Source of the DNA: Pleurostoma richardsiae | Taxonomy: Eukaryota > Ascomycota > Sordariomycetes > Calosphaeriales > Pleurostomataceae | DNA length: 39,693 bases | Direction of reading: 5' to 3' | Assembly: GCA_030052745.1 (NCBI GenBank) | Contig: JANBVO010000089.1 | Span: 1 to 39,693 of the forward strand | In this document: one piece after another, positions 1 to 8,589 of the stretch | How the letters are laid out: the number at the start of each line of letters is the position of its first letter | Numbering within the stretch: position 1 is the stretch's first letter | The notes under the pieces: generated by a model | The model's database searches: none | The model's input: only the letters and a program-made list of their open reading frames with translations | What the model was told of the DNA's origin: nothing | Made by a program: the position numbers and the translations under genes

Positions 1-946
1 GATACTTCTCTGGTTGGTCCTCTGCCACCGCAGGAATCTCCGGAACTCCGAGAAAGTTGTCCCGAAACATGTCTCGACCTCGCACTCCTCGTGACACTGG
101 ATAACGATCGCGCCCCTCTTCTGCATCTCCCGTGTGACACAATTATCGTCGTCCACGTCCAGCTCGTGGCCTTCCCATGTCTCTGACATATATGTCTTTT
201 CGAATCCCCGATTTTCCAGTATCTCAGATCGATATACTCCCATTCGGCCAGAGAGGCACGAAATCGACCCGTCAACTCCAATAGTTCCCCTGTTTTCAAA
301 GGCTCGTCGCGCGAGATAGTCAGCAAAAGTCCAATTAACAATCCGCTCCAGGACTGACCCAGACTCGATGCGCTGGGCCCGCTGGGAAGTCCCTACTGCC
401 ACAACTTTTTGGTCCTCGAAGGGCGCAAGCATCCACTGAAAGGTCCTAGGCCCGAACCTTATATCGTCATCGGCAAGAACTATGAACTTGTGTGCCTTCC
501 TCCTGGATGCCGGGATGTTCTCGGGAGCTGAGACAACTTGCTTTCGCTTCCTAGCACAGCTGGTCTGGGTGACCTGGATCGCGACATCGTCGTACATCTT
601 TGCTGTGTCCCTTGACAAGTCTTTGACATCTTCAGATCTCCCATGAGGAACACAGATGGAAATATGCTTGCATCCAGCTTCAATGTGGCACTGGATCCCC
701 TCCGACAGGCTCTCACGGCTGTTGCCGAGGGTCGCAATCACAGCAGTCACATCTGCGGGTGAGAAAGTCGGGCACTGCGGAATCGGAACGCAGTTATACG
801 TCCAATTGAAAATCACAGAGCCGCGTATATCTGAATAGACTGCAAGGGTAAGCCATATAGTACGGCTACTTGGATTGTGAGGCTTACAACAGAGAGAGAA
901 AGCAGATTAACGCCCACTGAAAGTTCTCGGGAGGTTCAAAAGCCAT
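1..946 (-). CDS. GT2 polysaccharide synthase, 3' part beyond window
   Basis: Membrane glycosyltransferase of family GT2 (hyaluronan/capsule/chitin-synthase-like), expected to polymerise a sugar from a nucleotide-sugar donor at a membrane; the actual polymer cannot be told. Exon 2 (839 to the edge) encodes FSPADVTAVIATL near the start of the fold, the acid motif VLADDDIRFG, the acceptor-side motif CLSGR, an EGHELDVDDDN stretch and FLRWQRTNQRS, which matches the Q/RxxRW-type motif. A likely first exon (888-946) starts ATGGCTTTTGAACC and encodes a hydrophobic lead-in; the junction has a GTAAGC donor and CTTGCAG acceptor. The phases of the two exons disagree by one base, so the start, the junction or the base sequence needs checking. 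A TATATATAA box lies about 110 bp upstream. The C-terminal membrane region is outside the window. Family is confident, the 5' end is not. Confidence 0.8.
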
Positions 947-1736
947 CGTGAGTAAGACTGGCACTGTTGCCTACTTGGGCGGTCGGATTCAAGGGTACTC
1001 TGAAATCGGAAGGTTGAATCAGAGCCCCAGGACCTGGGATACTATCCAATAACTTTATATATAGGTGAGGTAGAGAAAGCAGGAGCGGAATCGAGTCTGC
1101 AGTGCGCTGACGGGACCCAGTCGGCGCGCATCACACCATGTCGCGAATCCTCGCTCTTAACGAGGATCCGAACAGGTGAACACGAGCAGACGTCTATCAC
1201 AATCCCACTTTACTCGAAGCTGAGCATTCTTCGGCGTTTTTTCATGCGGACTGAAGGACCCGCACGCTAACTCTCCTTCCCAGGGAGGGGGAGGATGTGA
1301 ATCCTTGGCCGCAAGCGGAAGAGCCAACCATATCAAGGACCCTGCAGAACAGACGATACGCATCACTTCACGAGCGGTGGACGATTCCGCGCTAACCTCC
1401 CACAAGCAGTCTTTGATGAGTGGGATATGCAAGCCTGTGTGACCTGGATCTTTAATCCTCATTCACTGGACGGGACATGCACCGCTACAGACTCCGGGCG
1501 CTAGGCCTCAGTTACGGCCGTTCCTCACCCCAAAAGCTTTTAGGCATTGGCAGCTATTAGTACTGTTCTACCCTGGACTACTATGTCCGGAGGAGATACC
1601 GAGCTAACGCAGGTCGCCAGACATGGACTCTAAAACTTGGGGTGATCTTTTGTTACCTGGTTTGGACAAAAAACTCCAGCATCGATTCAAGTTCGGCTAA
1701 CGTAAAAATATAGACCACGTCATTGCAGAATACGAC
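947..1736. other. Intergenic stretch, no convincing gene
   Basis: Apart from the TATA-like box I see only short open frames. The longest (minus, 1157-1462) has no recognisable domain or clean splice context. It is probably the GT2 promoter plus spacer. Confidence 0.5.
1055..1064 (-). promoter_or_regulatory. TATA-like box upstream of the GT2 gene
   Basis: Reads CTATATATAA on the minus strand, about 110 bp before the proposed GT2 start at 946. The spacing suits a TATA element with a short leader. It is based on the motif alone. Confidence 0.45.
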
Positions 1737-2113
1737 TCAACCCCTATTGGTCCCGTTCACATCTCCTTCCGTGAATTCTCTTCCATGTCCAGAGATTCGC
1801 CCACTGTTACCCCAAAGATTCATCAATAGAGACTGTGAGTCTCGCCGATCCTCAGGGACGTCTGGAGCTTCGCTCCCACTTGGACCCTCATTTGATCTTG
1901 AATTACCATTTGCCAACGGGCCTTGATGAGACTGCTCCCTCTCTGATGTCGATTGAGTCGTCTGGGAAGATGTCCCTTCGGAGATGGGTATCGGCTCAAG
2001 TGGTGATATCTGTCCAGAGGACGCTGCCTGCTCGGGAGAGGGTAATGTAGCCGGCGGCTGGTGCTCTTCATGAGTCGAACTTGAATTTTGGGTAGACGGT
2101 CTGTCCTCGACAC
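1737..2113 (-). CDS. Hypothetical S/T/P/E/Q-rich protein or exon
   Basis: Open frame starting at the ATG at 2113 (MSVEDRPSTQN), 125 residues; an in-frame upstream ATG at 2159 would add 15. The product is low-complexity and hydrophilic, rich in Ser, Pro, Glu, Gln and Gly, with no membrane segment or recognised motif, so it looks disordered. Such composition is common in N-terminal extensions of fungal regulators and transporters, so this could be an exon of a longer gene, but I could not find a convincing partner exon downstream. Function unknown. Confidence 0.35.
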
Positions 2114-2159
2114 TCATGATTACGATACTTTCACCTGTTAGCTCCCATTCCACTGCCAC

Positions 2160-2879
2160 TATTAGGTTTTACTCACTGTACCTATAACGTTCTGATTATC
2201 ATGGAAGTGTGATGAGGCCGGAGGGATTCCTGAATGGATGTCAGACAGAAAGTGATCTTTATATAGACGGCAAGACAGACGGCAAGACATGGTCTATGAG
2301 CAACTGGAGACGCGGGGATCGTATCTTATTCACAGTCAAGTACGCTCTCTCCCTTCTAAGCTCGGTGTCCAAGCAAGTAGCTTCTGCAAATGTATGAAAT
2401 TGCCGTTCCCAACCTTGCATTGACCGTGAGAGGGCCATATCCAGGGCGGCCAATCCTGCATGACTTGAACAATACCTGCAAATCGACGACAAATAGATGA
2501 ACAAGCAAGCTAGCTACATGCGACCAGCTGATGCTTCTCGACCGATGAATCAGACTATTGAAAAAGTACCATAACCCATGCTGATTCGAAAGATACGTTG
2601 ACCGAGATGGGAGACCAGGATTGGTCATTGTGGATGTCAAGCTTGATCTGGCTCGGAAAGTATTGGAACATTGGACTCATGGACGGTTCAGTCCTTGTAG
2701 GCAAATTGTACATGTGCATGGTCTCAATGTAGTAGCAAAGTCTCTGTCTGCATATGGGAGCCAGCAATGACGAAGATATCATGCAGTTGACTGACTACGA
2801 AAAGAATAGCAGGACTAAGTGCGTATCCAGGAGAGGGACTCAGGAAGCGTCAAAGGCGAAATCGCATGCGAGATTGGTA
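2160..2879. other. Intergenic stretch, no convincing gene
   Basis: Short overlapping open frames on both strands without codon or motif support. I see no RNA gene or mobile-element signature. Confidence 0.4.
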
Positions 2880-3079
2880 ACGCAACCGAGTGCGGGACTC
2901 AAAGCGACAGAAGATGCGCGATTATCGCGCAGTCGAGTGCGACATTATAGCGCAATTGAATGAGGGAATAAAGATGTACTGAGTACGCTGACGATTGCGG
3001 GATGGAATGCGCATTTGTGTGCGGAGTCCATTGCGCATCCAAGTGCGGAATCCATTGCGCATCCAGGTGCGGAGTCCAT
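2880..3079. repeat. Minisatellite, 24-bp units with degenerate flank
   Basis: Three near-identical 24-bp units lie at 3008-3031, 3032-3055 and 3056-3079; units two and three differ at two positions (TGCGCATCCAAGTGCGGAAT and TGCGCATCCAGGTGCGGAGT starts). Upstream, from about 2880, more degenerate 23-24-nt units keep the core GCGCA..CGAGTGCG. Because 24 is a multiple of three, one plus-strand frame reads an eight-residue repeat (AHPSAESI-like) and the minus strand reads QWIPHLDA-like repeats. No long open frame contains them, so they may be a non-coding minisatellite or the remnant of a repeat-containing protein. Confidence 0.75.
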
Positions 3080-3323
3080 TGCCGCATGAATCTTATCAGC
3101 TCGTGCCAGATCAGCAACTCAATCACCTGACCTGTAGTGAATCCGAAATTTTCTTTTCCCCGCGCTTAAGTTAACGAGCCCAAAGGTCGAGATTAGGCGT
3201 CAAATGGTAACATCGATCTTGTTCGAGAACAGCATTTGACTTTTTCCCTGCTTAGCTCCATGCATACAGCATGACGGGGTCAAATCCCGTCCAGTTGAGG
3301 GCGCTCGGTTGTTCATTCAAGTA

Positions 3324-3369
3324 GGTAAGTTGTGATTGCACTGGAAAACATCGATTCTAACTTTTCAAG
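3324..3369 (+). other. Probable 5'UTR intron
   Basis: GTAAGT at 3326 is followed by TCTAAC and a TTTTCAAG acceptor, a compact fungal intron pattern. It lies about 65 bp upstream of the ATG at 3436 and suggests that a transcript runs rightward here. Splice signals only. Confidence 0.35.
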
Positions 3370-3435
3370 GACGCGTCCAATAATCCGACTGACTCACCAC
3401 TACTAACTCGACGGCGGGCACGACCGATTCTCGCG

Positions 3436-3672
3436 ATGTCCAACACCGCCGAAGAAGCGCTGAGTGGAAAGAAAGTACACGTCGACGGTTCCTACATATT
3501 TACGGTTACAAATCAGACAAAAGTCATCGCAAACGGCATGTTGATCATGATATATGACTCAGGTGCGACTCGTGCTCGCTGGCACGGGAAGAGCACAGGA
3601 GAGGAAGGGCAATGTGTATCTCGTGGATGCAAGGTGCAGGTCTTCAATGTGGATGTGGAATTCAGGACATGA
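3436..3672 (+). CDS. Hypothetical small protein
   Basis: 78-residue open frame beginning MSNTAEEALSGKK, after a putative 5'UTR intron. The product has a hydrophobic stretch (residues about 34-43, ANGMLIMIYD) and two cysteines near the end. I recognise no family. It ends 14 bp before the 3' end of the convergent minus-strand gene at 3687-4884. It may be a real small gene, or the first exon of a longer one running into that gene. Start chosen as the first ATG after the UTR intron. Confidence 0.35.
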   Translation: MSNTAEEALSGKKVHVDGSYIFTVTNQTKVIANGMLIMIYDSGATRARWHGKSTGEEGQCVSRGCKVQVFNVDVEFRT

Positions 3673-3686
3673 TGAACTGATCCCTG

Positions 3687-4884
3687 TCAATTTCCAACAT
3701 GAGCCTGGAACGAATACATCGCCGTCTGTTCCAGCGAGGATTGCGCCTGTGATTGCTGTGATGAGTCAAATCCTAGATATGAGATCATCTCCATCCCCCT
3801 TTGATATCCCACTTTGATAACGAAGGAAATGTCCTGTGAGTGTGTGTCTGGGATGAGGGCGACGATGCAATCTGTCCGCCCTTTGATCGCTTCTGGGGAC
3901 ATCATATCTCTCCTCCTTTCCCAACGCCATTGGAGGCTGGTTTGAATGGCTTGAAGAAGAGAATCAGGGTTCCTTAGAAGTTGCTCTAAACGTCCAGCCA
4001 TGGCAGCCATGAACTGAAATACGACTTCTATCGAATGGTTAAACCGGACTACTGAGTGACACATGTGAAACTCACGTTTCGGTCTGTGATCCGGTGGGAC
4101 ATCTAAGTCGTCTAGACCAGCATCTAGCGCAGCAAGCGCTTCTGGGTCACAGACCGGTGGCTCCATTACCTCATCTTCCTCGACCGTCTCTAAGCGACTG
4201 CGCTTCGGCCTGCGATCTATTGAGGCTTCCGGGTTGCCTAAAGCAGTGTGCAACGCAGTAATTGCTCGTCGGTCGAAGGCCGCTTGCTCTACTATCTTCT
4301 CCCCCCGGGCCAGGTCTGGCCCATCACTCTTGCTCGAATCCCTCTCGATGACATCTATTATGTCAGCTTAGAATACAGGGATGATGGGGGAACACACTGA
4401 GTATCATCTTAGCAACAGCATTGTCTTCTTTGTTACAGACATCCTTGATGATGTCGATCAACGCGGTCCTCAGTCCGGGGAAAACTGGACATTCCTCGAC
4501 GACTTGAAGAAAGAGTTCAGGAAAGATATCGCGGATACCGGTCTTTTTGAGGCTGTCATGCGTTGCCTTCGTCAGGGTGAAACATGCGAGAATGAATAGG
4601 TTGAGGGAGTTCCTAGGGCTTGAAGAAGACGTCTTCTCAATGATAGGCAACAGCGCTTGACTTTCTGGTTCTCTCTTCACTGCTTTCTCCACGATTTCCG
4701 GAAAGTCGTTTCTCTTGCGTCCTTTCTTGAACGCGCTGACTGTAAAAGTCTTCAGCTTATTTTTGTTGCGGTCTATGTCTTTTCGTACTTCGCAGAAAGC
4801 TTTGGCTGACTCTAATCTCGTCATGTAATCGGCAAGGTCCTGATCAAGGCCATAGAGATACCGGTCTCTGCGAGTGAGCGCCAT
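3687..4884 (-). CDS. Hypothetical protein, two or three exons
   Basis: Start at 4884 (MALTRRDRYLYGLDQ). Exon 1 runs to about 4392. A short intron (about 43 nt; donor GTGTGT, branch-like CTGAC, acceptor AATAG) joins it in phase to a second exon that continues PKRSRLETVEEDEVM-like acidic sequence. Near 4075-4014 a GTGAGT...TTTCAG pair suggests a second intron, but splicing it shifts the frame by one, whereas reading through stays open to the stop at 3687; the unspliced form is taken. The N-terminal part is helical with Lys/Arg-rich stretches and a hydrophobic region (NLFILACFTL) around residues 95-104. No family recognised. Roughly 380 residues. Function unknown. Confidence 0.5.
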
Positions 4885-5467
4885 TGTCGCAATGGTGAAA
4901 GGGAATCAACAGAGCTGAGAGCGGCAACGGGGCTGGCGAGAGTACGGGAACGACGTCGGGGACGAGGACGGGAACGACGTCGGGGACGAGGACGGGAACT
5001 GATGCGGGGTTGAGGACGGCAACGAAGGTGAAGGTGGTAAGGATAGCGGAGATGGGCGTGGAAGGAACTACAAGAAGGAAACATGATTGGCTAGGATGAG
5101 GCACCAGCCGATAAGAACAAATTCCTGATGTCCAATCAGCTGGACACGCATTCTCCACCTTCACTTGCGGAATGAGTGTGGCCTTCATAAAATATTGAGG
5201 TTGATGAAAGACTGCATGCATTTGGCCAGAACTCTGTATCTCCGGGAGGGCGGACAATAATAACGACGGATTTAAGGGTGTGATGCAAGCGTTTCCTATT
5301 GGGTATATCTGTCGTGATGGTGCACGCTGGACAATGGCACCAATGAAGCAGCCCGTGAAGTTGCCTGATCGGATCAGGATGGACAGGTGTGAGTGTTGTC
5401 TAAATACAGCGAATCAAGCATGACAGAGCTTGACGGGCAATAATACTCTACTTGAGCCTCATGTGCG
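4885..5467. other. Intergenic region between divergent genes
   Basis: Separates the minus gene starting at 4884 from the plus gene starting at 5623. It holds the 24-bp repeat at 4946-4999. A minus frame through it (4844-5257) encodes VPVLVPDVVP repeats but looks like a by-product of the repeat rather than a gene. Likely a shared promoter zone. Confidence 0.4.
4946..4999. repeat. 24-bp direct repeat, two full copies
   Basis: The unit beginning GGGAACGACGTCGGGGACGA occurs at 4946-4969 and 4970-4993, followed by six bases of a third copy. The copies are identical. The unit contains GACGTC, an ACGT-core palindrome, once per copy, and lies just upstream of the minus-strand start at 4884. Confidence 0.85.
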
Positions 5468-5475
5468 TATATAAG
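5468..5475 (+). promoter_or_regulatory. TATA box of the coiled-coil gene
   Basis: TATATAAG, about 155 bp before the ATG at 5623. An intron-like GTAAGT...TCTTAG segment (about 5570-5621) lies between, so transcription probably starts near 5500 with a spliced leader. Confidence 0.5.
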
Positions 5476-5622
5476 GTCTCTCTCTGCACCACGAAATCTT
5501 TATCACTCTCTCAATCCTTTCAACCCACATGGTCGCTGCTGAACATAATTAGACACTGTGATTCAGAAGTAAGTACAGCTGAGATCTTGTATATCGGGAA
5601 CGTGAGCTCATACTCTCTTAGA

Positions 5623-6291
5623 ATGCCTCACAAGGGTAAAGGCAAAGGATCTGGCCGTCAAAATGATAGCAAAAAAACCCGTGACAGTGAGATGTCGAGT
5701 GAAGCAGAAGAGACCCAGAAACGATTGGGCCAGCTCTTTAATCTAGTCAGGCAGAGAGACGATGCACAACATCAATTCGAAACACTCGTTATGGGACTAG
5801 CTGCTCGTGGACGTGGTATTGAGGCAGCACAGGAGCTGTATCAAAACATGGTCAACCTAGATTTTCAGACTATTAGGGGTCTGTCAAGCTCTGCAAGACA
5901 GGCACAGAGGCGGAGACCACGGCGATCGAAGAAGAAAGATCAGATGGAGCAGATGGAGCAGATTGAACAGACCGAGCAGATCGGAGAGATCGACCCTGTG
6001 GCGCAGAATTATCGAGACTTAAACCAGGCGTGGAACATGCAGCAAAACATCCGCGCTCTCCCAGATTCGTTGGATGCGTTCACTGAAGAGGAACAAGAGA
6101 TGGTTAGGGAGATTGCCCGTTTGCAAGCGGAGATTGCTCGCCTCAGTGAGGATATCCAGAGGCTTCAAGACTGGCTAAAATATTACCCTGGCGAGTATCT
6201 AACGTTACATCATTTCGGGTATGATGAAGAAGACGAGGATGACGAGGGAGCGGCAGGCGGCGCTTTATCTACTGGAGAGCTATTTCTTTGA
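5623..6291 (+). CDS. Hypothetical coiled-coil protein with acidic tail
   Basis: 222 residues from the ATG at 5623 (MPHKGKGKGSGRQ). The frame is open further upstream, but that part lies on the TATA box and a leader intron (donor GTAAGT, acceptor CTCTTAG two bases before the ATG), so the internal ATG is preferred. Seen in order: a basic N-terminus, a helical region, a basic patch (RRRPRRSKKK) near residue 95, a glutamate/glutamine tract made of repeated EQ(M/I/T) units, a heptad-like coiled coil (MVREIARLQAEIARL) around residues 165-190, and an Asp/Glu-rich tail. No catalytic motif. Probably a scaffold or nucleic-acid-associated protein of unknown role; no family recognised. Confidence 0.55.
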   Translation: MPHKGKGKGSGRQNDSKKTRDSEMSSEAEETQKRLGQLFNLVRQRDDAQHQFETLVMGLAARGRGIEAAQELYQNMVNLDFQTIRGLSSSARQAQRRRPRRSKKKDQMEQMEQIEQTEQIGEIDPVAQNYRDLNQAWNMQQNIRALPDSLDAFTEEEQEMVREIARLQAEIARLSEDIQRLQDWLKYYPGEYLTLHHFGYDEEDEDDEGAAGGALSTGELFL

Positions 6292-6836
6292 ATCTACCAC
6301 GGGCGCATTGAGAATAATGTCATCGCTCTATGATTGCAAACAATCAAGTTGAAGAGACTTCATTTCCTTCAGCATGTCGTTCCTATATCAACTCTGAGAA
6401 TGATCGCATGCTACCTATGTTCTACACAAATTCTCGTCTCTGTCGTAATTGCAGCTCCTGTCTTGAAATTGCTGAGGTTAGAGCCAGCAATGGAGCTGTT
6501 AGTGATGATCAGTCCAGGGATTGCGGAGGTGAGCGGTGGAGCCCACAAAGCACGTGTCGAAGATATACATACTCTATGTGGCCAAAGCGCGGAAAAGGGA
6601 CGCTACGCGTTAAGGGGCAAGGTATCTGGCAAGCGAGATCAGTGAGTGTCGACACCGTTTAGACTATCGAGCGGGGGAGGAGAAAGCCGAGAGCGGGTGG
6701 GGGTTCGCTTATGTAATTCACGTGAGGAATTGAGCGTCCAAAGACACCATTTTATTTATCTCTTGCCTCCGAGTAACTTCATCCAAACTGCTCTCCTAGT
6801 CCGAGGATCCATTCCCACCATCAGACCACCACGAAA
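6292..6836. other. Intergenic stretch upstream of the APH-like gene
   Basis: Two overlapping frames of about 105 residues (6330-6662) exist, but neither shows a domain or clear start context. Contains the promoter of the gene at 6837. Confidence 0.4.
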
Positions 6837-8428
6837 ATGAGGGATAGAATCGTGGAAGAGAAGGTAGTCCTGGAGCGGGAAGCTTTTATAGCTTCTATTG
6901 ATAGAGATGCGATTCGCGATTTGGCATCCTCTTACCACAACGGTGATGAATGTACGATCTTCAGGATGAGACATGGTTCTTTCAACGTCTGTTTTTTTGT
7001 CGAATTCGATCCTCCACCTCATGGGCGGCGACGGGATAAATGGGTTGTACGGATTCCATTTCCGGGACGAGTTCCGTGGGTTGACGAGAAGATCGACTCT
7101 GAAGTGGCCACGATGAAGTACGTTCTGATGCACTGTCTGTCCGGCTGTCACTGATCGCCTGTAGGTATGTCCGTAGGGAGACCAATATTCCCGTTCCGGA
7201 AGTGATTGCGTTCTCATACACTGCCGGGAGCCCGATTGGATTGGCCTTCATTATCACAGAATATGTGGAAGGTACCACTCTGCAGGCTCTCGGGTTCCGT
7301 GATGGAATGAGATGGCAAGATCGAGACGGCCTTCACCGAAGCTCGGTCTTGACTCGCGTCTATGACCAGCTTGCAGACGTGTGCATCCAGTTACGTGGTC
7401 TTGAATTCACCGAGATCGGCGCCCTTGGTATGCCTACAGGACCAGACCAGGACATTGCAATCCGTCATCGTCCATTACCTATCGAGGTTCTCCTCCAGCA
7501 CGTCGAAGGTCTCGAGCCCACATCGTTCTTCCAGGAGAAAAAGACTTTCAAGACTTCCTGCGATTATGTCGCAGCTTTGGTCAAACTTGCCATGAACCTG
7601 CTCCGAAAGACCCGAGACCCTGACTTTGGTCCTGGCGAGGAAGATACTCGAAAAGATCTTTTCGCGTACTATACTTTCTGTAAGTACGTGTCGGATCACT
7701 GGACGAGGAAGGACGGCAATCTCGGTCCCTTTGTGCTGTCGCACGGAGACATGAATCTGCACGGCGATAACCTCATCTGGGACGAAAACCTTAATCTCCG
7801 TGCGGTCATCGATTGGGAATGGAGCTATACAGTTCCTATACAATGCTACATTCCACCAGCCTGGCTGAATGGAATCCATCGCGAACCGATCTGCCATCTG
7901 AGTGGTTCCGGCATGACAGCTTATCGAATCGAGCTGATATCTTTCTGCAAGTCTATAGCAGAGAGATCGGCGCTACGTTGGCCTGGCTCGTCTCTGCATA
8001 GGGAATGGCGAAAAATAGCCAACGATTCTCGGCATCTGGTCGTACTGGCTTTGCTCTATCCGGATACGATCATCGACGTCTACTGGAATTTCCTCGAATT
8101 TAAGCTCTGTCCCATCGATTATAAATCACCGAATGATATTGTACGATACTGGAAAGAGCAACGCGAGAGAGTAGACAAGTTCTTCCATGCAGAGGGTGCC
8201 AGGCGCTTGCTGCAGAAAAAGCTCTCTGAGCAGGAAGCTTTCGACGGTCAATACCACAAGTTCCTCGAGGAGAGCGGAGGCGAGCATAGGTTCTGCCAAT
8301 GCGAGAGATGCCGAGAAGAGCAGGAGATGTTCGAAAACTTGCAAGAGCTCCCATTTCCGTTTCTGGAGCCTGAGCCTGTAGACGGTATCCGGGATGGCAG
8401 AAGCAGCAGCACCTCGTCCATCCTATAA
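6837..8428 (+). CDS. APH-like (aminoglycoside phosphotransferase fold) kinase
   Basis: Two exons, 6837-7117 and 7165-8428, joined through a 47-nt intron (GTACGT...CTGTAG) in phase, giving about 514 residues. The N-lobe includes WVVRIPFPGR (residues about 64-73), where the ATP-binding lysine/arginine strand lies, and the hinge FIITEYVEGTTL. The catalytic loop is SHGDMNLHGDN (Asp near residue 289) and the metal-binding motif AVIDWEWS (Asp near 310), the standard HxD...N...D set. The C-terminus adds an acidic, Cys-containing tail (RFCQCERCREE) beyond the kinase fold. Fungi have many such APH-like proteins; substrates are mostly unknown, and drug resistance should not be assumed. Fold is confident; function is not. 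The start is the first in-frame ATG. Confidence 0.88.
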
Positions 8429-8589
8429 ACAATTCGATGTTCGAACATCGTAGCTAGCCAAGGGAATTAGAATGGTGCAAGTCAGGGTTGTATGTAAGGT
8501 TGTTTGTTACGCGTAGAGAGGCGACGGCTCTCTAAGCTTTTGCCCGATGTGTCTGGTTGCCCTCACGTCCCAACAAGGAGGGGGAAATT
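8429..8589. other. Short gap after the APH-like gene
   Basis: Includes the probable 3'UTR of the APH-like gene. No other feature seen. Confidence 0.4.

Noticed and set aside
3271-3290. ACGGG-GTCAAAT-CCCGT hairpin resembling a tRNA T-arm
   Set aside because: The loop begins with G instead of T, and no D-arm, anticodon arm or acceptor stem fits around it.
4844-5257. 137-residue minus frame with VPVLVPDVVP repeats
   Set aside because: It overlaps the start of the gene at 4884 in another frame, and its pattern comes from the 24-bp repeat; more likely promoter.
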